A DNA stretch of 64,000 nucleotides from Oidiodendron maius Zn (lineage: Eukaryota; Ascomycota; Leotiomycetes; Myxotrichaceae), in NCBI GenBank assembly GCA_000827325.1, contig KN832888.1, forward strand, positions 472,069-536,068. Reading direction: 5' to 3'. Shown here in pieces: positions 33,655-45,390 of the stretch. The translations under genes were made by a program, and so were the position numbers. The notes beneath the pieces were generated by a model. That model was given only the letters and a program-made list of their open reading frames with translations. It did not search any database and was not told the origin of the DNA. Within the stretch, counting starts at the first letter, position 1; each line of letters begins with the position of its first letter.

Positions 33655-35501
33655 ATGCGGCCACAGGCTAATGGCCGCATCGTGCGGATAAAGAAGCTAT
33701 CCCGGAGCGCTGGTCAACAGATCTTACGTGAAGACCAGATCGATTCTACTGAATATGACTCTCTTCAGGACCAGTACAAGGTAGAGACTGGCGTGGAGAA
33801 GTCGGAGGAGTCGGTACGTATCACGTGATTAGTTTGCCTCCTCAACTCTCACGTGGTTTGCATCACGTGGCGGAAATATCGTGGTGATGTCTTCTTATTA
33901 GCCGCAGGACTAACATCGATCAGGAATACCATCTCCAGGCGGCATTAGCGGCGAGCACGGGTGGGAAGGAGGGCGAGATTCCCGCTCCTCCGGCTGAGGA
34001 GAGTCCCGACATTGACTATAACTCCCTGTACTCGTTAGCGTTTGATAAACCCGCCACATACATTCGCTTCTCCCAAACTGTGGAAGAGTGTACTGGCTGT
34101 CAGTATGATATGACCACGGATGATGAAGCTTTCCTAAAAGCATATAATCAAAAGAAACCGGCAAATGCTAGGTGCTCAGAAGATGACTTCGAGAGGATTA
34201 TGGAGGTCTTCGAAGAGACCGCTGAGCTTCAAGCTCCCTTCGCAGCTGTAGATAATACCGTGGTTCCTTTTGAGACAATGAAGGTATCGTTGAAGGAACA
34301 GGTTGAAGATAAGCTGCACGGCTTTGCCAAAGACATATATGAGTTTTGGAAATCTCGAAGACAAGGCTCTGGCAATAATCCCCTCCAACCGAGTCTGAAA
34401 TTCGAAACTCATCAAGAAAACGATGACGGCGACCCGTATGTCTGCTTTCGTCGTCGCGAAGTTCGGCAAACACGGAAGACTCGAGCCAGAGATGTGCAAA
34501 GCACAGACAAGCTTAGAAAGTTGCGAAAGGAACTTGAAGAAGGCCGGCAACTCATATCGCTGGCGTATAATAGGGAGGTTACCAAACGTGATCTCCTGTA
34601 TGTCGACCGGTCCATCTTCGAGCAACGAGCCAAGGTCAAGGATGTGAAGGTCAAACTTGGCATCAAGACTGATGATGAGGACTTGATCAACCAGAAGGTA
34701 TGGAAATTCCCACTCCTTTTTATGTGCACGCCTGACACGGAACAGCCTCAGAAGAGGAAGATCTCCGACTTCCCTCAACTAAACAGACCATCCGTAACCC
34801 AACTGCGTCTCCCTGGCCGTTCCGATGGACGACCAGTGGATGCTGACCTAATCCTATTGAGCGAAGTGCTTGCTCAGAAGGAGAATCGTCTTCGAGCAGA
34901 GATTGAAGAGAAGGCTCAGCAACATAGGAAATGGAACCTAGGACATGTGGACCTCACACGTGAACCACTCTCACCTGTGCATGGGCAAGGTCAAGATACT
35001 GGCTTCCGTCCAGCGACCGCTCAGTACCAATATTTGATGACACCACCTTCTTCTGTGACCTCAGAGTCCTTTGACCAGCCTTCGCCGACCCATGAGAAAC
35101 CCGACCCATTTACCTTCCGCTACAGCTCTCCACCAGAAGAGGATCAGCCTGCCGGTCAGCCGGCTTATCGTAGACGGATTGGACGAGGTGGACGTCTGTG
35201 GATAGATCGTAGAGGCATGCCTTCTGCAGGCAGGGGTGTGGATACCACGGGATCGGATAGATGGAAGTATGATCAAGATGACGACGACGAGCAACCAGTC
35301 TATGAGATGGACCCATATGACACAAAAGCGTTGCGATTCCGAGCCTCGATACCTGTTCCGACGCACCTGCTGCCCCAGCGTGCGCGACAAGAAGAGAGAG
35401 CCGCTATCATGGCTAGAAGTGTTGTACAGTCACAATCACAACCGCAGCCACAACCACAACCACAGTCACAGCCGCAACCCCAGGCGCAAGCGGCTACTTA
35501 G
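33655..35501 (+). CDS. epl1: Enhancer of polycomb-like protein Epl1 (NuA4 subunit)
   Basis: Exons 33655-33813, 33924-34697 and 34746-35501 give 562 residues. Epl1 is the scaffold of the NuA4/Piccolo histone acetyltransferase and docks Esa1 on nucleosomes. The EPcA region begins RIVRIKKLSRSAGQQILRED and continues through DKPATYIRFSQTVEECTGC and YVCFRRREVRQTRKTRARD to LLYVDRSIFEQRAKVKDVKV. Intron 2 (48 nt) is a multiple of three without stops, so retention adds 16 residues (starting VWKFPLL) to a family-typical NQK-PQKRK junction. The tail is a Gln/Pro repeat (SQSQPQPQPQPQ) encoded by CAA/CCA-type repeats near 35430-35490. Intron 1 carries three CACGTG sites. Confidence 0.94.
33822..33869. promoter_or_regulatory. 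Three E-boxes in Epl1 intron 1
   Basis: CACGTG occurs at 33822-33827, 33850-33855 and 33864-33869 within the 110-nt first intron. A 6-mer is expected about once per 4 kb by chance, so three in 48 bp stands out. bHLH factors such as Cbf1 or SREBP-like proteins bind such sites. Confidence 0.5.
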
Positions 35502-35815
35502 TGTGATAAGTCGAGAAGGTTATCGGTCCCTTCGACTCGCTACTCACTAAGCAAGCGCTCATGTACAACACAGTTGTCTGCAGGACAACACTTGCAGAAG
35601 TCCTTTGAGTTTCGGCGTTGCCCTCGGATTTGGGCCTGGAAGCGGGTACATTGAATTAGAGGTTCTACGACACTGATGTAGATTTAGCGCTCCGAATGAG
35701 CAAGAGAAATAAATAAAGAAACTTCCCAAGCCTTTGTGTAGACATAGGCAGCAAGCAATACCTTTTCGTACATAAGAACTTGTGAACATACCATTTTGTG
35801 GGATAATCCAGGAAT
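35502..35815. other. Convergent intergenic, epl1 and Rkm4-like 3' ends
   Basis: 314 bp; nothing beyond the expected 3' UTRs. Confidence 0.6.
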
Positions 35816-37438
35816 TTATCTAAACCGTCCTTTCTTAGTTGGTTGGGATGATTCTTCTGCGGTCCTTTTGACCTTTTCTCCCTGCTCCAGACTCTGGCCA
35901 CCGCGCATATGCTTATTGCTCCCTGAGAAGGCTCTCGCCTCCTGGATGGCCTCACGAAGTACTCTTTTCTCGCCGAGTCGGACTTCAACAGCCATACGAA
36001 TTCGATGCGCAAGATTATCGCCTCTCAACAATGCCTCGTCTTCCTCAAGTGTAGTAGCATATCCCTTTTCTCTCAGCTGAAGTATGATCACTAAGGCTTG
36101 GCCAATTGTTTCGACCTCGAGCTTCGATCGACTGGGGAGATGTATATGCGAACTTGAGAAGTTTGCTAAACTCTCCTCGTTGAGTAGAAGGATAAATAGT
36201 AAAGCGAGCAATTCATCTGGGATACTCGGGCCATCGGAATCGGAGTGCTTGAGATCGTATGATAGGTCGTATATGTCCTCTCGTTGACATAATTCGACAC
36301 GCTTATCTAGATCTCTGCCGTCAAGTAGAAGATTTGGATCCAAGTACTGTCCGCCGTTTCTGAACAGCGATATCAGATGCTCTGTTGATACTTCAACCAC
36401 ATCATAAATGGAATATTCGTTGGTGATGTATCCGTAGCGGCGCAGAAGATCGGACCTTGGGAGGGAGCCATAGTCGTTGAACAATTCTTCCCCACTTGTA
36501 ATAGGTCTAATACTTCTCATCTCCAAGTCTTCGCTGTCGCAGCAGAGTCGGACATTGTTTCTCTCCGCATCTGCATTCAGCATATCCGCAAGAGGTATCA
36601 TGGACAATACTGTTGGCTCATCCACTTCATCATCAGAGACTAGTTCGTCTTCATCCTCTTCGTTCGGAGCATCGCCGTTCGTTGTACCTGGCACTTTTTC
36701 CGGGATATCAAAAGCATAAGCCATGATAATAGACGCGACTCGGTGGCACAACTCGTTATCGCAGTTCTCCAATCGCAGTGGGGAAAGGTGTTTGGCGAAC
36801 ATTCCCTCCGCCTTTGCCTTCTCAATCTTATTCACCACAGCGCTGGCTTGTAGCTCTCTGATCTCTGGATCGGACCAGAAGACGAGACTGTCGAGTTGTT
36901 GTGGGAGGACCGCGAGATATGGAGCCCATTGGGAATCTTTCTTCACACCTTCGGATATTATGAGAGCTGTCAGTGCCTGCAGAAGCCGTTAATGCCGGTG
37001 CCATATATTCTTTTTATCTTGATAGTATAACTTACTAGCCAACTAGGCATAGATAGAATTGCTTTTCGTATTCCGTCAGTGGGAATTCCAGGCAGGGCAG
37101 TAGCGATGTTGAGAACTGCAGAGCGTGGGATACTGAAAACAATCTCATCCTCCTCGAAGTCATCGGTGGCCACTGGAGATCACGCTCTGTTAGCCTGATA
37201 CGTTGCACACAGGTTGGAGTAGAGAAATTCTGTTTGTCAGGCGTGGCAAGAATAATCCAAATAGTGGTAATTGCAAAGAATATATTCGTCAAAGTAAGAG
37301 TGAGGGCTTACCAGCTCCACGCCCTCGAGACTCTGACCGTAAGTCTCTCAACTGCATCTTGGGACTCATACGGATACCAGCTTCCGAGAGCCATGTAAGA
37401 AAGGCGTCTGTCTTGATTTGAAAATCGTCGGCCTCCAT
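35816..37438 (-). CDS. SET-domain lysine methyltransferase, Rkm4/SETD6-like
   Basis: Exons in coding order: 37438-37312, 37172-37036, 36976-35816; 474 residues (yeast Rkm4 has 494). Rkm4 methylates a lysine of ribosomal protein L42 (eL42). The split SET domain shows the early EDEIVFSIPRSAVLNI, SMIPLADMLNADAERNNVRL (usually MLNHD; here Ala replaces His) and ITSGEELFNDYGSLPRSDLL with the catalytic-core NDYG. The Rubisco-LSMT substrate-binding domain follows (residues about 270-400), then a Lys/Arg-rich tail ending KKGRFR. An acidic insert (NEEDEDELVSDDEVDE) interrupts SET, as in many fungal members. Rkm4 rather than Rkm3 is my best guess. Confidence 0.85.
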
Positions 37439-37706
37439 AGCTGCCACGATAATCCGGAACAGAGAAAGAGGGGTTCAGAGAGACCGTTAAAGCCAACGCA
37501 AGTACCAGTTTGCTCTGTTGATGGCAAGACTTTCTGTGCACCAGCCCACCACTTACAGCACGGAACCCGCGAGTACCCACTGCCTGGAAAGACTTTAGCG
37601 AGTCCTAGTTTGAGTGGTGGCCGGCCGGATTAACTTTTATTCGACAAGCAGAAGATAGCGATAACACTCCGCCCTAATTCTACAAGATTCAGTGCAATCA
37701 GGCAAA

Positions 37707-38756
37707 ATGATTTCTATAGGCCTTGAAGGGAGCGCAAATAAACTTGGAGTAGGGATCATCTCACACCCTCACCCCAACAAGCCTGCACAGATCCTCTCCA
37801 ACATCCGGCATACATTCATTTCCCCTCCAGGAGAAGGCTTTCTTCCTAAGGACACTGCAATGCACCATCGATCATGGGTTGTTAGGCTAGTGAAACAGGC
37901 TATGGCTGAAGCTGGAGTTAGCATAGCTGATATTGACTGTATATGCTATACAAAGGGCCCGGGAATGGGAGCCCCTTTGCAGAGCGTTGCTATAACAGCA
38001 CGGATGCTCTCGGTGCTTTGGCAGAAGGAACTCGTGGGGGTGAATCACTGTGTGGGTCATATTGAGATGGGCCGGGAGATCACCGGCGCACAGAATCCAG
38101 TGGTATTGTATGTGAGCGGTGGAAATACCCAAGTCATTGCATACGCCGAGCACAGATATCGGATATTTGGAGAGGCGCTTGACATTGCCGTTGGGAACTG
38201 CCTTGACCGATTTGCACGGACCCTAGAAATCAGCAACGATCCTGCTCCTGGGTACAATGTCGAGCAGCTGGCCAAGAAAGGAAAGATTCTCCTTGATTTA
38301 CCATATGCCGTCAAGGGCATGGATTGTTCCTTCTCCGGCATTCTGGCCAGCATCGACCTTCTTGCAGGGGAGCTCAAGGCAAATCCAGACAAGCGGGATC
38401 CCATTACAGGCGAACTTATCACAACAGCTGACTTGTGCTTCAGCTTGCAAGAGACCGTATATGCGATGCTGGTAGAGATTACAGAGAGGGCAATGGCACA
38501 TGTCGGCAGCAGCCAGGTCCTGATTGTTGGAGGCGTTGGTTGCAATGAGAGACTCCAAGAGATGATGGGACTCATGGCAAGGGATAGAGGAGGCAGTGTA
38601 TATGCGACAGATGAACGGTTCTGCATCGATAATGGTATTATGATTGCGCAAGCAGGGCTGCTGGCGTACGAGACTGGCTTTACAACGCCGCTAGAAGAGA
38701 GTACTTGTACTCAGAGATTTAGAACAGACGAGGTATTCGTCAAATGGAGAGATTAA
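37707..38756 (+). CDS. kae1: Kae1, tRNA N6-threonylcarbamoyladenosine transferase (KEOPS)
   Basis: Single exon, 349 residues. Kae1 transfers the threonylcarbamoyl group to A37 of ANN-decoding tRNAs within the KEOPS/EKC complex. The ASKHA fold is evident: [29 protein letters not shown], the metal-binding [43 protein letters not shown] and [12 protein letters not shown] start at 37707 (MISIGLEG); an ATG five codons upstream adds MQSGK. It is divergent from the Rkm4-like gene, with 268 bp between starts. Confidence 0.96.
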   Translation: MISIGLEGSANKLGVGIISHPHPNKPAQILSNIRHTFISPPGEGFLPKDTAMHHRSWVVRLVKQAMAEAGVSIADIDCICYTKGPGMGAPLQSVAITARMLSVLWQKELVGVNHCVGHIEMGREITGAQNPVVLYVSGGNTQVIAYAEHRYRIFGEALDIAVGNCLDRFARTLEISNDPAPGYNVEQLAKKGKILLDLPYAVKGMDCSFSGILASIDLLAGELKANPDKRDPITGELITTADLCFSLQETVYAMLVEITERAMAHVGSSQVLIVGGVGCNERLQEMMGLMARDRGGSVYATDERFCIDNGIMIAQAGLLAYETGFTTPLEESTCTQRFRTDEVFVKWRD

Positions 38757-38847
38757 GCCATACCACAGCTCAATCAGTGGCTCAGAGGTATCCATGGGAG
38801 GAATTAATTCATACGGGCAATCTTAAAAAGGAGGTACGTAGGGAGGC

Positions 38848-39398
38848 TCAAAGCCTGTTCTCAAAGTCATCCTCCTCCTCTAAGATGGTCAGCCCAAACA
38901 AGCTTTGATCCTCCTTATTTTTGCCTCGGCTTTTCTCCAACCACTCGGCATATCTCTTCTCTAACGAATCATCAGGGATTAATGAATCCCGGTGTCCTTT
39001 GGGCCGTGCATTTCGCCATGAGTCCTCAAAACTTGCTTGCTCTGCAGATTGCAAGGAAGAGCTTGACCTTTTTTCTTTCTGCTGGGAGTCTAGGCTAAGC
39101 ATGGATACGAGGATGGCCGAGGACAGATGGAGAATGGAACCTGTAATGAGGCCAATTAATGCGGCTACTCCGAGGTAGATATAGATGGTCTTGAGAGTAT
39201 TAGCAAGGGCTTCCACTGGTGAGGTGAGGTCTCTACCTCGAATTTAGCGAGAAACTTCAAGGGTATCATCATCCAAGAGAAGACGTAGCTGCTTAGGTGT
39301 AGTGCGGGCCCAATGGCGACCAGCAACCAGCGGAAGAGAAAGATGAAAGGAAGAAGGATGCACCACAAGAGCGTCCTGAGCATTGAGAGCCATTCCAT
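38848..39398 (-). CDS. Small conserved membrane protein, function unknown
   Basis: Exons in coding order: 39398-39237 and 39189-38848; 167 residues. Two hydrophobic regions are clear: residues 5-48 (LLWCILLPFIFLFRWLLVAI and SYVFSWMMIPLKFLA) and, after the splice, YIYLGVAALIGLITGSILHL. The C-terminal half is soluble and charged with EKRYAEWLEKSRGK. The junction KFE|TIYIYLGVAAL uses GTAGAG and a GCTAATACTCTCAAG end, and it restores a sequence I recall as a recurring uncharacterised protein of filamentous fungi. A 21-nt apparent intron ending earlier would be too short and out of frame. Its end is 91 bp from the kae1 stop. Membrane location unknown. Confidence 0.7.
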
Positions 39399-39965
39399 CT
39401 TTAGCTAGAATATATGAGGCGGTTAGGGCCTCTGCCCAGAGTAGTGCTAGGGAGCGAATGAGGTATGCAGTAGCAAGAGCATTAGGCCCGTGGGGAACTT
39501 TGGCCAAAGCCGTTTGGGTGATATTGTATCGAGGAGAGTGGACGGTGGATTGAGATGGAGGAGTCGTGACGCTGAAGAGCAAGGTTGTGCACAGACCAGC
39601 GGGCACACGGACCAGCGGCTGTCTGTGGTGGGCTGTACTTGTACCTCCATCACCCTCCTGCAACCATACGACAACGAGACAACGAGACAACGGCGAACTC
39701 TCACCTAAATCCACCTCTATCTCCTAAGGTGTCAAATAGAGACAGCGTATGCCATATATCACACATATATATTGAATTACTCATCACCGTTCTCCACATA
39801 TATTGGCCCCGCACTCCCAACTATTTGCAGTCTCGCCGGATCCTAGCGCATCAAACTACAGAACGAAGCACAGAACGCAGAGCACAAGAAAAGATAACGG
39901 GCACGGGATGCCCTAGAGGCCAAAGCTAACTGCTGTCTGATCTATAGAGAACACCTGCATTCATC
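39399..39965. promoter_or_regulatory. Divergent promoter region, small membrane protein and SNF1 beta
   Basis: 567 bp with no convincing gene. It contains a short ACAACGAGACAACGAGACAA-like direct repeat near 39,670. Confidence 0.5.
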
Positions 39966-41508
39966 ATGGGAAATCACCCCTCCACTGCTGCTAAGCAGCC
40001 TTCCTCCGCGTCTCCATCTCCATCTGCCACCCCGTCTCCCTCGAGTCACGAACCCGCAAGAGCAATCTCTACCCGAAGAGACCACCCGAGGAATCTCATT
40101 CAATCTCACAGGACTGGAGCCGCTGCCGAACCCTCTCTGGCTCAAGCGCGTGGGACAACCGCGTCGCCTCGCTCGCGAAACTCCCAGTCACTCCCAACCT
40201 CTTATCTCAATAATTCATCTCCGAGTCAGAGCCAAGGCCCCAATAACCCTGCCTCACACAGCGGTGATTCCCAAGCAGGCAACAGCTATCAAACTAAGCT
40301 GGAAGAGAAACCAGACCTTCGAGACCAACCGAGCAAACCCGTCGATGTACCAATCCCGCCTACCAACATTAACGACTTCGGGTCCATCCGATCACACTCA
40401 CATTCGATCGAACCTTCAGGCCCATCAGTCTTACAAGACATGTCTTATCATCTCACGCGGCCACCTAGGCTCCCGCTTCCTATTGAAGAGGAGGTCCACT
40501 CTCCCGGATCACCCATAGTCTCGGCTGCGGATATCCAAGATCCCATTCTAGATATAGAGGCCCTTGATAGTGATGGCATTCCTCGGCGAACATCGGCTCT
40601 CAGCAATACTACAATTGATGAGGAGGATGCAGAAGAGTTGAATGTTGACAAATCTGGGCTAACTGTGCCAACAACCTTCGAGTGGCGGAGAGGCGGTGCG
40701 AAGGTCTACGTGACAGGCACAATTTTCCAGTGGAACAAAAAGCATAGACTACATCCAGTGTAAGTACATCTTCTATGGCCAATCCAAGCTATGTGCCTAA
40801 TGTTGATATCGTAGTGATGGCCAGCCAGGTCTCTTACGAGCAATTATCCACGTTCGCCCAGGCACCCATCATATTAGATTCATCGTTGACTCGATCATGC
40901 AATGCTCTCCAGACTTGCCGACAACCGTAGATTTTGGCAACAATCTCGTCAACTACATTGAAGTCAGTCCGGATGATCTACCTCGTGAGACTCCCGCTGT
41001 GCCCGAGGCGGGATCAACAGCTGCTGGTAACGAGAGCAAGACACTCTCGGAGTCTGCCTCAACTGATTCCAAGACTGCTACAGATAAGTCTAAAACTTCA
41101 AAGCTATCCCAGAAAACAAAACCAGTGTTGCCATTGAGTCGCTATACGTCGAAAATTCCACAGTACCTTGTGGATCTTGACATGCCGGAGGACTCGACGG
41201 ACTACCAATATGCTGCCGCAGCAATCGAGAAGCTCCCTACTCCTCCTAGTCTCCCCGGATTTTTAGGCAAGCCAATTTTGAATGCAGCCACGCCAATGAA
41301 GGATGACAACAGTGTTTTAACTATGCCTAACCACACTGTACTCAATCACTTGGCAACAAGCAGCATCAAGAACAATATTCTTGCGGTCTCAGCAACGACG
41401 CGGTACAAGCGGAAGGCAAGATACTCTCCTTTACTTATTCAATGCATTGCTAATCTCGCAATATAGTATGTCACCACCATCATGTACAAACCTTCTGGCA
41501 GTGGCTGA
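39966..41508 (+). CDS. SNF1/AMPK beta subunit (Gal83/Sip2 type)
   Basis: Exons 39966-40759, 40815-41415 and 41467-41508 give 478 residues. The beta subunit scaffolds and localises the SNF1 kinase, which drives glucose derepression. MGNHPST is an N-myristoylation signal. A long Ser/Pro-rich region precedes the carbohydrate-binding module (TFEWRRGGAKVYVTGTIFQW, IIHVRPGTHHIRFIVDS) and the C-terminal ASC domain (SKIPQYLVDLD, HTVLNHLATSSIKNNILAVS, TRYKRK|YVTTIMYKPSGSG). The last intron needs a GC donor (AAG|GCAAGA at 41416); without it the end of the beta-gamma contact strand is lost. The glycogen-contact Trp of the CBM is at least partly kept (FQWNKK). Confidence 0.92.
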
Positions 41509-41931
41509 ATCGATCGTAACCGTGTTTCTTGTTACAACTACTCATAAGAACAAAGTAGCCCGGCCTTACGGGGATGTGGACGGCCAGCTACGCCAGCAAT
41601 GGAGCGCTTTAAATAATGCATCTGTTCTCCTCTTTTCACAGGTATCCCCACATAGAGGCTTGTAGGCTGGTTATGCCGAGGACGCTAAAGAGAGGGCTGT
41701 GACCGGGCACTAGAAGTACAATGTAAAATTAGGACCAAATAAGATCCTGCCCTTCCATGATTATCATCAATCCCGATACGTGCCTGCTTACTAGCGAATA
41801 TCCCCAGTGTGAAAGAAGTATAAATAGCACCATAAAATTTCCACAAAATAGACAATAGCTAGAGCGACGAAGTACTCGTCTCTCGTCCTGTTGTCGCAAT
41901 GGACTGCCATATAAAGGTCCTGGCATCAGGA
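41509..41931. other. Convergent intergenic, SNF1 beta and P450 3' ends
   Basis: 423 bp; no gene seen. Confidence 0.6.
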
Positions 41932-44094
41932 CTAATCACCCCATTTGAAGGTTTTCTGCTTAATCCTAACCCTCGTCTCATGAGTTGGTCGGCAAACAGC
42001 ACTCGACCTCTCCTGCTTCGGAATCACCCACCCAGTCTTCTTATCAACAGGTTCGATATCCCAGCATACTAAAACGCCAGCAACGAGCGCTAAACATGCC
42101 CTTTCAGCAAATATTCTTCCCTTGCAGATTGATCGTCCCGCTCCATATGGTCTTATTGTTCCCATCTCGGCCGATAGCATGCCGTTCTTCTGCACGAGAA
42201 ATCGTTCAGGGTTGAAGGTTTCTGGGGCGTCGAAGTATTTTGGATCTCGCATGTGTAGATCGTGTGGTATTGTTACGTACTCTCCTTTCCGGAACATGTA
42301 TGAACGAGAATTTGCTGTATGGGTTTCTCCAGTGATTGTCACATCTGCCATCACTTTGCTGGTAGACGACGGCCGCGCGCTGAGTCTCATAGCTTCAAAA
42401 TATGATGCTTTGAATAGTGGACAATTCTTGGAGAGGACTTCATGAGATATGGTAAGCTTTGGAGCTTCTGCGAAGCCACCGATGGATACTGGTTTAGTAA
42501 CTTTTATGTACGGGGCGATTTCTTTGCGAATACGATCTGATAGACCAGGAGTAGCAAGAATATATAGAAGTTGCCAAAAGACTATTAAGTCGATATTGAC
42601 AACAAGAGCCCATAGTACCTAAAGAACGTTAACATGAGGAGCAGAGTCTTGGGCGAGATATCTTACTGCGATATCTGCTCGTTCTGTGATGTCTAAGGCA
42701 TTTTCTAGATAAGTAGCGCACGTTAGTTGTTGTTTGGACAAAATTTGGAAATTTTCTGGGCCCTTACCTTTGTATATAGCATGTCGTTTCACGATAAACT
42801 CGCTCACATCGTCAAGGTCACCCCATAATGAGTCAATATGCTTCTCATCAACGATCGCATCAAGAGCCTCCTGTAGGCCATCTAGGCCTTGCAATACCCT
42901 CTGCCTCGCTAGGTAAGCCTTACCAATAGTGGGCCAAGGTGTCCAAGCTGGTAAGCCCATCAGAAAGTATGACATCCCTTTATCCATGTCATAGAGGTCA
43001 TGTAAAATCTCAGGGTACTTCTCCATTAAACTACGTCCAAACACAGCTGGGATAGATGCTGTGCCGAGCATATTCCGTATCAGGCTCATGAGATCGATTT
43101 CTGTCTCTGAGTTCGAAATAAAAGATGCATTTGCGAAGCGTTCCCAAGAATGTTGATCGACGTCACTGTCCATGAAGGAGAGCATCTGGGGTATATTTTC
43201 TTCAAGGTTTCGAATAACTGACTTGAGGATATTGCTCAAGTGTGGCTCTTGCAGGAGATACTCAAGGGTGGATTGGAGTTCCTAAGTATTGTTAGGAGGT
43301 TCATAAGCTGCGTTAAATAATACATACATGCCAGATGAGAGAATACTTGGGTTTACTGCGCTTTGGAACAGCGAAGCACTATTCCAATCAGCGTAAAATT
43401 CAGGCCAAACAGGTATAGATTCAAACTCATACTTTGTGCAGCACATCCCAAGCAGTAGGGTGTGGTTGGAAGATAGACTCATCTTTCTGCAATAGTCTGG
43501 AGATGAGTAAGTATCTGCAGGGAGAGGATAATCATGTAACATACGACCTAACTACCTCTGGGTTTGAAACTTTGATGCATGTTAGTTAAACGAAGACGAT
43601 AGAAAATACAGAGCAGTATCTTAGATATTGAAATTCGACCAGACTCACTTATGTTGTGAGTGTCTATACCAAATTTTAGGGCAAAAACACTATGAGCACT
43701 TCGGTCTCTGACACAATCTCAGCATTATCCCAGAGAGATGGCCTGGGCTCTGCGAACCTGGCCTCGCTCATTAATCTAGTTGGATCATTAAGGCTTATAT
43801 GAGTTAGAAATTTTACTTGTATCAATTTTCGAGGACTCACAATTGAAACCAATGGCCCACGATAGGGATTGTATAAGGAAACACCCAAATGGATCTTCGG
43901 TCCCCATCGCTAGGCTCTTTTGGCGTGTTTACATTGAACCTCGCTGCAATAAATATAAGAGGTAGTGCAAGAAGAGCCGTGCCCATAAATAATAAAGATG
44001 CTGCAGGTATGATACTCTGGATGTTTGACAATGATCCCCAGGTCTGAGCTACAGAGGGGGTGACGGAGAGTGGATTGTAGAAATCATCGTCCAT
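41932..44094 (-). CDS. Cytochrome P450, CYP7/CYP8-like clade
   Basis: Exons in coding order: 44094-43841, 43793-43758, 43707-43649, 43569-43545, 43514-43433, 43378-43328, 43281-42768, 42704-42667, 42618-41932; 581 residues with all phases consistent. An N-terminal membrane anchor (SLLFMGTALLALPLIFIAA) precedes the proline hinge PYTIPIVGHWFQF. ExxR is at Glu428-Arg431 and the haem ligand is Cys518 in RPYGAGRSICKGR. The I-helix reads ALVVNIDLIVFW (about residues 357-368): Asn-Ile-Asp stands where most P450s have the oxygen-activating AGxDTT. That is typical of the CYP7/CYP8 clade (sterol hydroxylases, prostacyclin synthase) and related fungal enzymes. Substrate unknown; no neighbouring secondary-metabolism genes. 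Confidence 0.88.
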
Positions 44095-44546
44095 GTCGAG
44101 GGTTGGCTGGAAGCCACTTTGGCGAAGTTAATACCTAATTGAGGAAGAAATCCTCTTAGCAAACATAAAACTTTCCACAACTAAGCTTCGGTTGTAGAAT
44201 TCGCCGTGAACTGGAATATAAAGAGTTGAAACCCAGCAAAACTTGAAGGATGGCATTGAGAACGGAATCTATTCCCACCCAGCAGTTCTCTATTGCAACC
44301 CCAGACCAACATCGATATCAGAGAGGCACACTAATGTGAATGAATTTTCAATATATACATAAATATAAGGTAGCATTAAGTTGAATACTGAAGATTTAAA
44401 GTCCTTCTTGCCGTAGAGTGATTAGAAGGACTTCAAGCATTCCGGTTTCGGGCTTAATCTAGCGTCCCTGGAACCTAGATCATTACTGGCGAGATGGCGA
44501 CAGGACGGACGGCTGTATCCCAACCAAGCCTAATCAAAAATTCAAG
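44095..44546. promoter_or_regulatory. Divergent promoter region, P450 and ITPA
   Basis: 452 bp, AT-rich; no gene or clear motif seen. Confidence 0.5.
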
Positions 44547-45367
44547 ATGGCTCCGAAACAACTTAATTTCATCACGGGAAATAAAAACAAGCTAACAGAA
44601 GTTAAGGCAATACTCGGCGATACAGTTGATCTACAAAGCCAATCGTTGGATCTAGTGGAGATACAAGGGACTATCGAAGAGATTTCAGCAGATAAGTGTC
44701 GAAGAGCTGCGGACATTGTTTGTTTCACTGTGAGGCTCTTATTATACTGCGCAGTGACCTAATCCCATTCAGATAAAGGGGCCTGTACTCGTTGAAGATA
44801 CATGTTTATGCTTCAATGCACTAAAAGAACTTCCGGGTCCATACATGTAAGTGGGCACGACACAGAAGTAGGCGGCTAGTTGCTGATTCTTTCTTACAGC
44901 AAGTGGTTCTTGGAAAAATTAGGGCACGAAGGACTGAATAATCTCCTTGCTGCTTACCCGGATAAGTCTGCCCAAGCAGTATGCACATTTGCCTATTGTG
45001 CAGGACCTGGCCATGAGCCCATTATCTTCCAAGGCCGCACAGAAGTCGGTATCCCGCCACCTTTCGCCTTTCTTTCCTCAATCTGATCAAACATAGGGTA
45101 AGATAGTACCAGCAAGGGGTCCGGCGCATTTTGGTGAGGAGGTCACTATCTGATATTATATAACCACCTTGTAACCTTACTCTTCGCAGGCTGGGACCCG
45201 ATATTCGAGTACGACGGCCAGACGTGAGTGGCGAAACTACCCCTCTATCGCATGTACGGCTCACTAATTCCTACAGATACGCCGAGATGGACAAGATAGA
45301 GAAGAACAAAATCTCACATCGTTTCCGTGCTTTGGAAAAACTCAAGAAGTGGCTCGAAGAATCATAG
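44547..45367 (+). CDS. Inosine triphosphate pyrophosphatase (ITPA/Ham1)
   Basis: Exons 44547-44717, 44773-44846, 44900-45044, 45097-45133, 45190-45223 and 45277-45367 give 183 residues. It hydrolyses ITP, dITP and XTP to monophosphates, cleansing the nucleotide pool. Motifs: [13 protein letters not shown] (substrate loop), [47 protein letters not shown] and [15 protein letters not shown]. For exon 1 I use the GTTTGT donor at 44718, which gives the same spacing as human ITPA between KC and GPVLVED; a later GTGAGG donor would insert three residues (VCF-T). Two exons are only 34-37 nt. The stop lies 23 bp from that of Fap7. Confidence 0.94.
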
Positions 45368-45390
45368 TTTCAAAATTGCAATTAGACGCC

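Noticed and set aside
34176-34778. 200-codon open frame antisense to Epl1
   Set aside because: It is the mirror of a well-supported coding exon and resembles no family.
39244-39714. 156-codon minus-strand frame
   Set aside because: It overlaps the better supported small membrane protein in another frame and continues through its promoter.
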